In this document: piece by piece, positions 38,613 to 51,586 of the stretch | Numbering within the stretch: the first letter of the stretch is position 1 | Layout: every line of letters begins with the position of its first letter | Notes under the pieces: model-generated | What the model was told of the DNA's origin: nothing | Databases searched by the model: none | What the model saw: only the letters and a program-made list of their open reading frames with translations | Made by a program: the position numbers and the translations under genes | Assembly (NCBI GenBank): GCA_013398295.1 | Contig: VZSF01003237.1 | Span: 1 to 64,000 of the forward strand | Length of the DNA: 64,000 nt | Direction of reading: 5' to 3' | Source of the DNA: Chionis minor | Lineage: Eukaryota; Chordata; Aves; Charadriiformes; Chionididae

Positions 38613-40892
38613 AGAAGTTCTGGCCCAGCTGCAGCAGCCAGTGACAAAAACGGATCATTTTCATAGCTGAAATTCTGTATTGGTTTTCCTGTTTTACCAC
38701 GTGTGACTGTGGGGCTGTGACCCATTGTTAGTTTGGGTTTGTTTTTTTACCTTCACACACTAAAAACTCTAATTAAAACCTCTTATAAGAACTTCTGGCT
38801 TAATGTTGGCTCGTTTGCTGCTGAGTGACAAACTGTGTGAGGGCTTTCATACACCACCTTACGATACCCTGTATTTTTACTCGTTAACCCAGGGTTTCAT
38901 CTTCTGAATAACAGAAGCTGTTGTTTGTGGTAGCTGAAGTTAACCTCTCTGGTACCTTGAAAAGTCAGGCAACTTCCACGGGACTTCTTATTCAAATAGT
39001 TTGTGCCTTTCTTTTTTGTCCCACACCAACCAATAAAGCATTCAAACCAAGTTCCACTGCCTGCGGAAGAAATTCCAGTCATGTAGTGTATTGCAGCTTG
39101 CGGTACCCTGGAGGCAGACAAATATTTGTTTTCTTCTTGTACTTATTTGTATTTTGCCTGCTTTTAAAAAGAGAAACAACCTATTGAAAAGTCTGATTCA
39201 GTGCAACATACATATTGCGTTACATTTGCTTTTCTTTGCTATGGCATTATGCAGCACTCCTCCTACTTTTTCCATATAATCTACACAAATTATTTTCACC
39301 TGTTCTACATGTTGGGAAACAGATGGTCCAGGTAGTAAATAACTGGCTTCCCGGGAGCTGTGAAATTGAACTGTCCCAGGAAGCTCTTCCAGGAACCTTG
39401 TATTTACTCGTATAAGTCAGTAAGTCTTCATGTTAATGATTCTTATGTATCAGTATTTATTTCCATCATTTGATTATCAGGTGGTTCAACCCAAAGGAAA
39501 ACCTGGATTTAATTATTCTTTTCATGCTTTCTTTGAGCTGAAGGGGTAATAGTGTAAATATTTCTTGGGAGAAAAAAATGCTCTAAGCCTGAAAACCCAT
39601 GGAAGAGCATTGTATTAAGACAGAACATATTTTATTTTCTTTTAAACAAGAATACTGGTGTATTTTTGTTGATACTGCTGTTGAACTGAAAAATTCTAGA
39701 TTGGTGTGCAGTATGCATTGTGGTGAATCATCCCAAGGCAGCAGTATAAGATGGAATAAGAAAAAAATTCAGCAGTTGACCAAAGTTAGTGCTGCTGGGA
39801 AGCGATGATAACTCTGCCTGAGAAACGGAGAAATTACTTGACGCTGAAAGCCATGTTCAATACATTTAGTTTCATTAACAGTTCAGCTGCCAAAGCCATT
39901 GGTGGTGAAACTTGATATTACAGACTCTTAGAACAACAGAAGGATTCCAAATCGTTACTCTGCTGATAGACCTTTCCTTCTTAAAGGGTCTGCAGTACCT
40001 GGGAGGCTGATGCACTAAAAAGCTCACCTAGGCATCGCTGACATCTCAGTCTCCTGTTAGATCTTCTCTCTGACACAGTTACTTTCAGTAATTTATTTTG
40101 AGAGACTCTTTCTTGTCTAATTTTTTTACGAGGTTAGGCTTAACACAAAAGAAAAAAAGATTATTTTGGACAATGTGTAATACATTATGTTGCATTTCTG
40201 AAATAATCAAGGTAATGTATTGCATTAAGACACCCGTGACTAGCATTTCTTTTGCCCCCTTGGAAAACAGCTTCATGTGCCAGGCATACGTAAACCCCAA
40301 AGTACTGCTGTAATGGCTTTGGGGATGACTTTCTATTGCACCTGACTCCAGACTCACAATGAATTGGAAATTACAGTACAATTATCCTTATGTCACTATG
40401 AAAATTTTCAGGCTCCCCCTCAGACAATCCAGGGAAATGGCAGTTTTCAAGCTGTACTCCGATGAGGAAAATGTCACCAGGCTCACAATACTGGCTAAAT
40501 GTTTCTGTTCTGAAGTTTCTGCACGTTGTTGAGAAAAATGTATGTGTCTTCACTTTATTTTTGCTATGATTCTCGTGTCAGATTGTGTAAGCTTTGGAGA
40601 GGGTTTGTGTAAGTCCCTACATAGGGTTCAACTCCTTCCCCTTCTGCAGAAACAGGTATAAGGAGCAACATTCAGCATTCTGCACTAAAATGGTCCATGG
40701 TGATGATAACGGCAATGATGAACTTTATTGCTTAGAAATATGTATGTAGACTTTTCATTTTAGTTCTTCTTACATCAGTGCCTTCTTCAGACAAAAGTCA
40801 TATATCTAGGCTAAAGAAGATAAATATACCCTTAGTCTCACTGAAATACATTTTACATGTATTTCATCATTGGAAAACTAAATGAAACAGTT

Positions 40893-41113
40893 GATTGGAT
40901 ATTAGGAAGAAATTCTTGACTTTGAGGGTGGTGAGCCCCTCGCCCAGGTTGTTCAGGGAAGCTGTGGCTGCCCCATCCCTGGAGGTTCAAGGCCAGGTTG
41001 AAGAAGGCTTGGAGGAACCTGGTCTAGTGGGAGGTGTCCCTGCCCAGGGCAGGGGGGTGGGACTGGATGGTCTTTAAGGTCCCTTCCAACGTAATCTGTT
41101 CTATGATTCTATG
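40893..41113 (+). mobile_element. CR1 LINE, short 3' fragment
   Basis: A sense copy from GATTGGATATTAGGAAGAAA to the terminal CTATGATTCTATGG. It has the same diagnostic block as the copies at 9.4 and 51.6 kb and a small deletion in the GTGTCCAAGG segment. It lies about 5.4 kb upstream of the TENM2 polyproline exon. Confidence 0.95.
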
Positions 41114-41215
41114 GTTGTTTTTTTTAATTGGAAGGAAGACTCTTTTCTTTAACCTCTCTGTGACTAGTTTTTATGATATGTAAAAGTGGAAATAAGGTAA
41201 AAGTATGCCTATCTT

Positions 41216-41240
41216 TATATATATATACACACACATACAT
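41216..41240. repeat. (TA)n(CA)n microsatellite
   Basis: A TA repeat followed directly by an AC repeat and CATACAT, about 25 bp. It is a likely length-polymorphic site. Confidence 0.85.
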
Positions 41241-41589
41241 AGAAGTATCACAGAGTCCACATAAAGCATTATTATTAAAGCGATGTGTTTTACCATTGAC
41301 TAGCCATTCTTTTATGCAGGCAGGGGACCTCGTGCAGCGTGATAATGAATATTTAAGTGATGTGTTTCAGCAAATATAATTAGGACATGGTATCTCAGAT
41401 AATACTATTTTGTAGGGCAGTGGATTTTAACCTTTTTGTAGGTGATCCTCACTTGAGAAAATTGGTTATATGACTGTAATCCCTCAGGTTAGACCCCTGG
41501 TGCAGTGTCGTAGGTCTTTGCCTTTGCTTGCGTGAGTACGCACGTTACCTTCAGCGCTCCTGCGGGGGGCGTGGATGGAGATGCTTATA

Positions 41590-41695
41590 GATAACAAGCG
41601 GTTTGGCCACAGTCACACAAGGGCTGGCTCAGTCAGAGTAGGGTATAGCCGCGGCGACAGAGTCCTGGGCTTTATCCATTAAACCACCTTTCCCC
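41590..41695 (-). repeat. MIR/CORE-SINE-like relic (antisense)
   Basis: The plus-strand segments GGCCACAGTCACACAAGGGC, then GAGTCCTGGGCTTTATCCAT and TAAACCACCTTTCCC, resemble an antisense tRNA-derived SINE. They correspond to the reverse complements of the MIR GTGTGACCTTGGGC core and the GTGGTTAAGAG head. Divergence is high, in line with an old amniote-wide family. Confidence 0.5.
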
Positions 41696-44600
41696 TTTCC
41701 TGTGATTACCTGGATATTGTGGGTGAGCAGTGGGGTATTTTTGGTTTGCGTTTGTTGTTTCTTTTTTGCCACAGCAACATTAATTTTCTATTCTAATACT
41801 GTGCTGAGGAGGTGGCTGCAGTGCACTGGCAGAGACTGATAAGTGACTTACAATTTTATACCACACGTTTGCTGAATTTTCAGTTTGAAATCCATAGTCT
41901 GGGATGACAGCCAGTCATTCAACCTATTCTTGCCTCAAACACTGTAAAAACGTGCGGACAAAAGAAGGAACACCTGGCAAATGTTTTGGGTTTACAACAA
42001 CAAGAGAGAGAGTTAATGATACCCATAGTTATGAGCCAGATAACTTGCTTCTTTTCAGCATATGTTGAAAACATTTTCAAAACATTTAGATTCCGTTTAA
42101 CTATGGCCTTGCACAAAATAATGTAGAGAATTAAAGCAAATGAACAGAAGAACTGAAGCAGACGTAGCATAAACCGGAGTGGATATTGCTGGGCAGGAAC
42201 CCTGGTTCCACCCCAGCGAGCTCAGATCCCAGGGTGGAAGCTGGCCATGGAGACGGCAGCACCTTGTGGTACTGTGTCATATTCCGGGGTGTTTCAGTGC
42301 TCTCTTTTCTTCCTGACTCTAATGGGATCTGCCTTTGAAGATGAATTTAGCTTGGAAGGTGGCCCTGTGGTTCTGTGAAAAACCTGTTACTCATTGTGAT
42401 AGCAGATGATGTGGTTTCCTTGAGAAAACAGAGTGGCAGAGTTATTTGAATAAAGAACTAGGAATAATGAAGACTAGGTTTCTGATGCTGGCTAACAAAG
42501 ATTTTTGGTGGGTTTAGTGAATTAGTTTTTTCTTTTAATGCATCAGCTTTGTTATCTTTTTTTGTGTTCAGTACTTGTTTAGATGTGTAAGGAAATAGCT
42601 GTGTCATTGCTCATTTCAGAAAAATAATAATATGTTTGGGTTTTTTCTTTTAGTTCTTTCGTAAGAAGGATCGATGAGGAGGTGTTTATATGTCTCTTTA
42701 GCATTTAGTCATGGCACAGAGGCTAATTCAGCACAAGTAAGATAACAATCTACATTACTTTTTTTGAGGTAGTATTGACACAGAATGCGGATGCAGGGAA
42801 GCGATCGCTCTGGTTAGATTAGGGATGCTGCTGATTCTGCCTTGAATTTAACTTCTGAGGTGGGAGATTAACTTGTTCTCCTCAGATCGTTGTGTGGCGT
42901 GGATTTAACGCGTGTGTTAAGTGAGCGTACCAAAGCCTTGGAAGAACTTGGGAAAATAATTTCCCCACGCAAAAGCAGATCCGAAGTTTCAGTTTGTATT
43001 GCGGAAGAAGGGAAGACCATAGTGACAGAATTATGCTCACTGTTGGGCTTTTGTTGGCTTTTTGTTTGTTATTTTTTAAGGAGACAAGTAGTATTTTGCC
43101 TCTTTCTTTAGCTGAGTTTTACCTCTGTGCTGGCCTGATTTGTTTAATTGTTTTACCGCATAAAAGAACGAAGAGAGCAAAACATTATTTTTTTCTTTTT
43201 TAGCATTTTGATGCTGATTATACCTGAATAAGTCAATTGGATAGCTGATGATTACTTCAAAGATATGTGGAACAGACTTTGTATTCTCAGATTAGTTAAT
43301 TAGAACACAATTTATCCTCACTCAGCTTCTAATTTGCACATTTGAAATGAACATTGCTGATATTCTTGACTGCACAAAGATCTCTTGCAGAATTGTGTGT
43401 TGATTATATGGTCATTGGGACCTGAATTTTCAGAAGCACTCAGCACAATCAATGTGTACTAATTTCATTAGAATTAGGTATGTTTGTCTATTTGTGAATT
43501 TAAAATCACAAGGTGAGGAAAAAAAAAAGCCGAAACATGGAGGATACCAGTATTTGAGATTTCCAGTTCTCTGATTTTCATTGTGATTTTAAGAGACTTC
43601 TCCTTAAATCCTACACATTTGAGATTGTGTGGTGTATTCTTCTGAAACCCCTAATTCATGTAGTAACTGAGAAAAGGCATAATTTCCTCATTTTTTTCCC
43701 CCAAACCAATGTTGGCTATTGCTATATCAAAAATAAAATCTCCTTCCTGATGTAAGAAGCCAGATGTACTCTGTCAAGACACTTGCTGTGTTTAAGCTTC
43801 CAAATAATAAGGAAAGGAGGCTGCAGAGCACGTCATGTCGTAAGGTACATTATGCCAGTCCTTTAAGCTGCTGATCTTTTATTACGGGACAAGTGATTTA
43901 CTTTTCTGAACTTCTGAGCTCAGCAGATTTGCAGGTACTGCCGCTGAAGTTTTAATTTAGGCAAAGATGCTCATAAAGAAGTGCTCAGATGTTCAGACGT
44001 GAATCCAATTTTGTATCCCTGGCAAGTTCCATAGTGTTCAGCTTCTGCTTTTGATTCGTTTAAACAGATTTATGAAGAAGCAGCATATTAAGCTTTTATC
44101 TCTCTCATATATACATATGAGTGTGTGTGTGCTCCCTAGTTAGTAGTTTTTGTATATATAAGCTTTTATATGTTTTAATATAAACTGTATAATAGCTATA
44201 TAATGTTGATATTGGCATTTGTTTTATTATTCTACATTAAACGCTACATTGATCTAACACCAGATTTCTGAGGTTTTGCAGCTGCAGTGTATGTTCGGTG
44301 ACTTCAGCACAGATTATTCTGCACAGTCCATTTTATTTATTGTGTGGGAACTGAGTCTTGAGGCAGATTAAATTAACTTGTGGTAACTTGTATTGGGTTC
44401 TTGCTTCCTTAATCGTACAGAAATTCTGTTCACTCTTATGATGTGCAGTCGGCTCATTTTTAAGAACAGCCTGTATGCTTTTGTGGTTGCAAGATGCAGA
44501 GTCTCTATACTGCTGGCATTACTGTGTCTCTCGATGCAAAACCTTTTTGTTTATGTGGGCATGACTTTTCCATATTTATCCTCCAAAAGGAAAAGTTGCA

Positions 44601-46528
44601 TCCAAAGTAATCCGGGAAAATATGAAGGACATGAATCTTCTGAAGCAATTTTTAACACAAGGGGACACGCTTGCATTTTATCGCTCATAAATATCCACTT
44701 ATTGAAATCCAAACGTGCCTTGTTTAAAGCCAGAACACAGACTAGGAGAATAATTCCACTTAAGCTTCTATGCATGTGGAAATTGTCCAAACACATTTTC
44801 TTCCTGCTGTTTCTTACTCCACGTGCTGTTGGGGAATGGCACAGAACCTGGTGTAGATTAGACAATTATGGGTTAGGAGGTCCAAATGGGGATTTTAAAT
44901 GCAAAGTTTGCTGGGCTAAGCAGTCTTTTTCAAGCTCAGGTAAGACACAGCCAAGGCAAGGATAGCGAGGAGAGCAGCACGTATGATGCCCTAAAATTTA
45001 GGGTGTGTTCATCAAAGGCGTCCTTCTGTTTAAAGCAGTTGACATACCATAGGGTGAGCGTTCAGGCAGCAAGCATTCAAAAAAGATAAAGGAACTTGTG
45101 TGCGGATTTAGAGCAGCATGTGAAGGATGCAGAATGCATTATCATTCACTTAAAGTTTCTTGCCTGAAATGCTGCAGGGATTTCAGTTCCTGGCTGTGTG
45201 GCCTGATTCTCAATTGGGATTTTCCCCCCTTAAACCGTTTGTTGAGGTTTTGGGCAGGTTTGTGGGGTTTTTTAAATATTCGCCTAAATTAACTTACAGT
45301 TAATTGAGCCGCTCAGCAGCTTTTCTATACTTCATTGTTTCATATAAAAATACATCAGCGTAGCTGCAAATGTTTTTCCCTTGTGATGTTCTCTTTTAGT
45401 GTTTGATTCATTAAGTACAGAATGTTCCTCAGTTTCTAAAAACAAATATACATCATTATAATTATAATTTCAATAATATTACTCATTCTGATTATTGTTC
45501 ACTAGAAAACTACAACTTGATACAATGCCTAAAGCATGCAGTTCATAGTACATGTACAGTTTGTTTTCTTTAATCTCTTTCATTATTTTTATTAGAAATA
45601 AATTATTGCAACATATGGAATTGCACTTATTTACCATTCTGCATTTGTGTTTAGAAAAGTGACTATACTAGAATGACACCTGCTTATTCTGTTTTCTTCT
45701 CATGTACTTTTTATTTTAATCCACTTGCCTTATTGATTAGCAAATTTTATTTTCATTATCCTTGCAAACATGTGAGTACTTGAAGAATAAGGAAAGTGCA
45801 TATCCTTCTTTATCTCTGAAAAATATCATCTGTCATTTTTCAGTGAAAGAGGTGGAAAGAGTAGCAAGATTTTCAGATCTTGGTGTGTGTTTGTGGCATT
45901 GCTAAATAGAAAAAAACAGGCCAAATCCTGATCACATGGAAAGACATGAAAGATATCATCATTGCATTGTTGCTCTCTTTTCATATTTGGAGTTTAATCT
46001 CTTTTCAGTGGCACAAACACTGTTCTTTTGAAGCTGATTAGTAAAATAACAGTGAGTGAAAGCAGATTGAGATCTCTGATTACATTTTATGGAAGCCTAA
46101 AGACCATATTCACAAAAGGTGGTTTTAATCCATTAAGGTTCATCTGCTTAAAGTTCCTGATAGAAACAGGGAGGAAAAAGTTCCTCTGAGTGGATGTACA
46201 GAATGGTCAATCTATAATGCTGGCCTGGCGCCTCCACGGAGAAGCCTTTCTCCCGGGAGAATGCATAAAGAAGTATTTTTAAATCTAAATATAGTCCTTG
46301 CGAACATCCCAACTGTGCAGCCTCAGAACACTGTTTTATATCTCTGATCTGTAATGATCACTGGTCGGATTTAACCATGTTTTGATGCCCACAGGTCCAA
46401 GAGGCCCATGGGCTTAGTTTCCTGTTTGCGGGGTTTGGCTTTTTTTCCAGGCAGTGGTCCCTTGGAAATACCAAGGAGAACAGTATCGTCAACACCCCTT
46501 TGTGATTTGTTTTTCTTTTCTATTTTAG

Positions 46529-46763
46529 GCCCTTCAAATCATCACAGCCAGTCAACGCTGAGGCCGCCTCTCCCTCCTCCTCACAACCATTCCCTGTCCC
46601 ATCATCATTCCTCTGCCAACTCCCTCAACAGGAACTCGCTCACGAATCGCCGGAACCAGATCCACGCGCCTGCCCCGGCGCCCAACGACCTGGCCACCAC
46701 CCCCGAGTCCGTGCAGCTCCAGGACAGCTGGGTCCTCAACAGCAACGTCCCGCTTGAGACCAG
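46529..46763 (+). CDS. TENM2: Teneurin-2 internal coding exon (end of cytoplasmic domain, polyproline motif)
   Basis: Internal exon of a teneurin, a large type II transmembrane adhesion protein that binds latrophilins and other teneurins in neuronal wiring. A pyrimidine-rich acceptor ends in AG at 46527-46528 and a GTGGGT donor starts at 46764. The exon supplies the last two bases of a Gly codon and ends after two bases of an Arg codon (phase 1 in, phase 2 out), giving 79 residues including both split ones. Visible motifs are NHHSQS at about residues 4-9, RPPLPPP at 12-18 (the proline-rich class reported to bind SH3 adaptors such as CAP/ponsin in teneurin-1), an HHH/Ser-rich stretch, [10 protein letters not shown] at 34-43, an APAPAP run at 47-52, and [20 protein letters not shown] at the end. 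It matches my memory of vertebrate TENM2 almost throughout; TENM3 diverges in the Ala/Pro segment. The exon is much richer in GC than the surrounding intron. The frame stays open about 40 codons upstream of the acceptor, but that part is intronic. Teneurin identity is very secure; the paralogue call rests on recall rather than alignment. Confidence 0.93.
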
Positions 46764-49025
46764 GTGGGTGGCGTGGACGGGCACCCCCAGGGGATGCACA
46801 GTTCTCTGGGGTGCGCAGAGGAAACGGTTCAGCTCGTTAGGAGATGGGCTTTAGTTCACTTTGTGCCAGTGGTGGTTTTGGCTGACACAGCCCTGGGAGT
46901 TAGTGACATTAGAATATCTACAAAACTCTGATGTGCTTTGCATCAAAAGGTAAACAGATGGACATCCCTCTTCACATGTCCCATTTTAAAGCCTTTTATT
47001 CATTTCGACCATCCCTGCTACCACGACTCACAGTACCAGTACAGCATATTTTACTCACAGACTCAGGGACAACTTACTTGTAAGTCATTTTGACTGCGTT
47101 GCTGAAAAATTACACATTTTGCCTTTCCTGAAGTAACAAACAGAGGCTCATTTGAAATTATGTGTTTTGGGAGACCTTGAGAAACAATCCCAGATTCAAG
47201 ACTGACAGTACTATAATTTTAATTTATATTTCATCCAGCATGCAAGCTCATTTTAATCTCTTCTGTACGTCTTAACAGCTTGATGCCCGTGGGGCAAACA
47301 GTTGCATATAAATGAAAAGGTGCAGCACTTAGGGCTGCCAGTTAAATAAATAAATAAGTGCCTGACATGCTGCCGTTCTAAATATTCCGGTTTGTTGTCA
47401 TTTGGGGTGTGGAATGTCAAACATATTTAACTTGGGCTTTAAATAGCGGAGCTGGCAGAGCTGATCTTCCAGAATTTATAATTAGCCATTGGGGTGCTGA
47501 AAAAACCGATTGGAATAGTTGGGTGTTCTTGCGTGCCCAGAGAGCTGTAAACACAGAGAGCAGGTAGAGGATCTGGGCTGCTTCTGGCACTGGCTCGTGC
47601 TCTGGTTGGAGCTGCTTGGTTGCCACAGCTTCTGAGGTGTTGGGATTTGATTTGCGACCTTCTGGGAATTCGGTGCTGCTCTGCTGGGTCACAGCCGGAG
47701 TAGCTAGGTATGGGATGTCACAGCGCCCTGCAGTCCCAGCCCAGTCCCTCTCAGGCTTTGATTAAAGGTTGCCTTCTGGTCTGGAGCTCTGGTAAGCGTT
47801 GGTGTAGCCGGATGGAAGCTTACAGCACCCAGGCTGTTGTTATTAAGTGGTTAATCAGTGGTTGTAGCACCGTGGGGAGCAGATGAGACAGAGAAGAGCG
47901 GGGAGTCTGTGCCCAGGCAGTGCTCTGGTGCCGTTCTGGAATGCTCACAAGGGGTTTCAGTCCCATTGCCCTACTTTGCTAAAATGCTAACGTGGGTGCC
48001 GTGAAGAAGGGGGGGTGTGGGGGAAGCAAATACAAGTCATCTGAAGCCTGAGATGTCCAAAAACAGAAAGGGAAGGGATTCTCACTTGCTGAAGGTTTGG
48101 AGCTAACTTTGGCCCCCCCAAAAGAGATTAAGACTAAAGCTCGGCTCTTACCTGTTGCTTCAATGAGAGCATTGCTACTATTGAGAACTTAATTTTGGCA
48201 TCCTCAATTTGGTATTTATTGCTAAGAAGCGCAAGATAAAAATGTTGGTCCTATTCAGCCCAGGCCAGTTGTTGCTGTGTGGTTCATTGCCCGGGATTAT
48301 AGCATACTTCTCATTCTAGCGCAGAATGATCCCTTGTTTCTCTGTTTTCATATGAAATTGTTCCTGGGCACAGCAGTACCTGAAATACGAAATTTCTTAT
48401 GGCTTAAGATTGTCCCAGTCTAAAAAACACTTTATATGGAGGGAATTCCTTGGGATATTCAAAATATTGGCATCCCTGAGAAACAGAAGTGGGCATTTGC
48501 CTGGCTGTTTTTCTTGTTTTGTGCCTATTTTCTGTCAGTGGAGAGTATCAATTCCATCGCTAACTTTAGTTCTTCTTCTTTTCTTTTTTTAATCATAAAA
48601 CCTCTGGAAATATGTATGTATTCGTGTTGATGACAAAAGGTTACTTTGTGAATACTGTTATTTTTGGGGGTTGGGAGATACCAGCAGTTAATTGGAGCTT
48701 TTCCATAGACAGGTTTGTCATCGAGAAGCATTAAGATATTAGAAAACATCCTGACAGGATTGCTGTGTTCTAAGGCTATTCCAGAGTTGCTTCAGGATCG
48801 ATTTTTCTTCTTTTCCAAAATTACACACCTGACAGGACTTGATGACAAGTTTCATCACAAGAATATTAACTCAGAAGATGATGATTTTTTTTCCCCCCCC
48901 TCTGGTTTGCAGCGAATTTTGCTGAAATTGATGCCTGCAGAATCATTGGAGACTTTCAGAATTAGCCTGTAATTCTTTTCATTTCTAAAACTGGTGTTTC
49001 ATCTACATTCGTACCAGTAGCCACA

Positions 49026-49026
<1 letters not shown>

Positions 49027-49060
<34 letters not shown>
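49027..49060 (+). repeat. 34-bp poly(A) tract
   Basis: An uninterrupted run of 34 A after CCACAC. No retrocopy coding sequence or CR1 end precedes it (CR1 does not end in poly(A)), so I treat it as a homopolymer. Confidence 0.95.
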
Positions 49061-49062
<2 letters not shown>

Positions 49063-49871
49063 ACAGCTTTTTGGCAAATTTTTACTTCAGCTCTTAACTT
49101 TATAGCTTTAGCTTGTTGTGAAACCCTGATCCCTCTTATACTGCCTCTTCACAGTGCACTATAATTTTTTTTCCTTGTTGTCAGTTTATTAATCTCGGTA
49201 GTGGAGTGCTCAGGAGGCAAAACCAGTTCTGACAGCACCTGCTTTATCAGGAAAGAGTTTCACAACTTTTAGTTTTCACCTTTCAGTTACCTTCAGTAGG
49301 TTCTGCTCTCAGCTGAAAATAACGTGCAAGTGGTCACATTACGGATTATGAAACAAAAAGCGGTACCGGAGCTGCCTGAAGGAAATGCTTCATGTCAGTG
49401 CTGCAAAACTCAGAGCACAATTTAGATTCCAGACATCTCCTTGTCTAACAGTACCAAGCACTGAAATCATTGAATAATACAACGTGGGTGTGCATGTTGT
49501 TATTTTGTTTTCTGGAAAGAATGTTTTTCCCTTCCCTTCTTTCCTTTACTGTCTTAGGCAGTTTGGGCTCAATCCAGATATATATAAATGGCCTAAATAT
49601 ATCCTTTCTCCACCTCTTGTTTCAGTATTGATGGGGGAGGGGATTAATCACATATGTTTTGTTTTCTTTGTGATATACAGTAGGCTTTTACTGCTTGCCC
49701 GTGTTTTCAGGTACCCTCTTCAGGCAGCTATACCCCACATCTCCGTGTACCCTCTGTGGTTCTGTGTTTTTTACATGATTACACTTAGCCGTATTGCAGT
49801 AGCTCGTTGCTTTTAGTGGAGTTACAAGGCTGCAAAATGCTTGTGCAGCATTGCTTATGGTGGTTTTTTTC

Positions 49872-50010
49872 GAATCGTAGAATCAGAGAATGGTTTGGGT
49901 TGGAAGGGAACTTTAAAGATCATCCAGTCCCACCCCCTGCCCTGGGCAGGGACACCTCCCACTAGACCAGGTTGCTCCAAGCCCCGTCCAACCTGGCCTT
50001 GGACACTTTC
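49872..50010 (-). mobile_element. CR1 LINE, short antisense 3' fragment
   Basis: Reverse-complement CR1 3' end. GAATCGTAGAATCAGAGAATGG leads into GTTTGGGTTGGAAGGGAACT and the reverse complement of the GGGAGGTGTCCC block. It stops after TGGCCTTGGACACTTTC, so only about 140 bp remain. It lies about 3.1 kb downstream of exon 46529-46763. Confidence 0.94.
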
Positions 50011-51586
50011 AATGGTGTGTGCTCGATTGTAGCGTGCCTGTTTCTGCTTCGGGCAAACAAATACGGACTGTATCTTCCCTCATCCACTGCTTCTTTATGG
50101 CTGCAACAGGCCCCCAGGCTGGCTTTGTAATTGTTCTGTTTTCTTTGAAATAAGGGTCCATGATGGAAAGGTTGAAATACCTTTAACTAAGGATGCAGTA
50201 ATGCATTGCCATAGCATTTTTATGGTGCTATTTTTATGGTTCGTTTCTGCAGTACTTAGCTGCTTTACCTTTAGGCTCGGAGCTGCTGTTTAATGCTCTT
50301 TAACTTTTATTGTCCTCTTGCAGTCTTATTTCAAACCATCTCCTCCTCCTCCTTTCCAAAGTGCTGGTTTCTACGTTTTCCAGTTAAGAGGTGTTCCTTT
50401 ATTGCTCCTTTAATCATTGCTTTCGAAGAGGATGAATGATGAAAATACTACCTTTGAACATCCCAGTGTGGGTCTCATTACTTCCAGACAGCTAGAAAGG
50501 CAGCGCTCTGCTTTAAAGCTCAAAATGCTTTGAGGGCACAGGGAGAAAAGTACGGCTTTGCAAGGAAGGTCTGCGTCCCTCTCTGCGCTGCGAGAGTCCG
50601 CTCTGCTGCGGGAACCTCACGCGGGGCCATCTGCAGGCGCCGGTCAGAAACGGAATGACTCATAAGTGGGCATAACAGAAGAGCTTTCAGGGATGGATGT
50701 CTGACTGGGATTGCCTAATGTACTAGTGTCTGTTCCGGTCCTTTATATTGATATTAATTTAGTTGGTACCATTATCATTAATAATACTTAATCCAGGAGG
50801 AAAAGAAGACAAAATTAAATAAGAATTAGTCTTATTCTTTAGTCTCATAATTAGTCTCATAGTTTGAAATATTTTTCAGTCCAAATTTTTCAGTTGTAAA
50901 GATAATTTTGTATGTATGTCTATAATTTCTTTGAGCTTGCTCACAAGGTTCTGTTGCTAGGCGTCAAGGAAGACTGCGACATGCTAATGTCTCTCCTATG
51001 TCTCAGCAGAAAGGATGATGGTCACTCTTCTGGCAATTACAAAATCAGTTTCTTTAGTTCTTGTGGCCTGTAGTATAAGAGCAGTGGTCCCAATCCGTGG
51101 TCATTTAAGCGAAGTTCCCTTTAAAGATTGAGCGATGTGAAAATTAGCCTTAAAAGAACCCCCCAGTCAAAATATTTGCCTGCTCCGGGGGCTCAAGCTG
51201 TATCTCCTATTTTGCCAGTCCGATTCCAGCGCAGTCTGTCTGGGAGAGCCTAAGGAGAGAGAGCTAGGGCAGGAATGGGAGATTAGTGGATGGAGTAGCG
51301 ACGTGCGCTGTATCCCACTCTGCGGACGGCGATGCAGTGCTTGAACTCAGAAGCATGGGGAACAGGGAGACATCTGCACTCTTACATTTCCGTGGCTGCA
51401 GCCTTGCAGGCAGTGAAGGAATCAATGTGGTACATAGTGGCTGTGCACAGGCAGAAAAGCCAAGAACAGCGTACATTAAGAGCAGGATTTAGTGTTTAGG
51501 GCATTTTGTTTGGTTTTTGTTTGTTTGTTTTTAAGAAAGAAATTAGTAACGGTTTTAAGTTAGTTTTTAAAGTTTTTACTTTAAAG

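Larger units (their letters stand above)
32180..40892 (+). other. Intron-like DNA with scattered old repeats
   Basis: This stretch contains MIR-like relics (about 33829-33925 and 35350-35430), a CR1 coding fragment (about 34970-35180), an A/C-rich tract (35431-35478), hairpins at 33668-33696 and 36693-36725, a perfect palindrome at 37281-37306 and a small CpG-rich patch at about 38480-38612. No coding exon is recognised. Confidence 0.6.
41114..46528 (+). other. TENM2: Intron immediately upstream of the TENM2 polyproline exon
   Basis: AT-rich intron ending in the acceptor at 46527-46528. It holds a TA/CA microsatellite (about 41216-41240), a MIR-like relic (about 41590-41695), and an AT-rich zone with GT repeats at about 44100-44220. 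The longest open frame in the window (44393-44965, first ATG 45 bases in) is here, but I do not recognise its translation as a protein. Confidence 0.7.

Noticed and set aside
46408..46528. Upstream extension of the reading frame before exon A
   Set aside because: A strong pyrimidine tract and AG at 46527-46528, plus loss of teneurin similarity exactly there, mark it as intron.
49027..49060. Tail of a processed pseudogene
   Set aside because: No open or decayed coding sequence, polyadenylation signal or target-site duplication is evident upstream.
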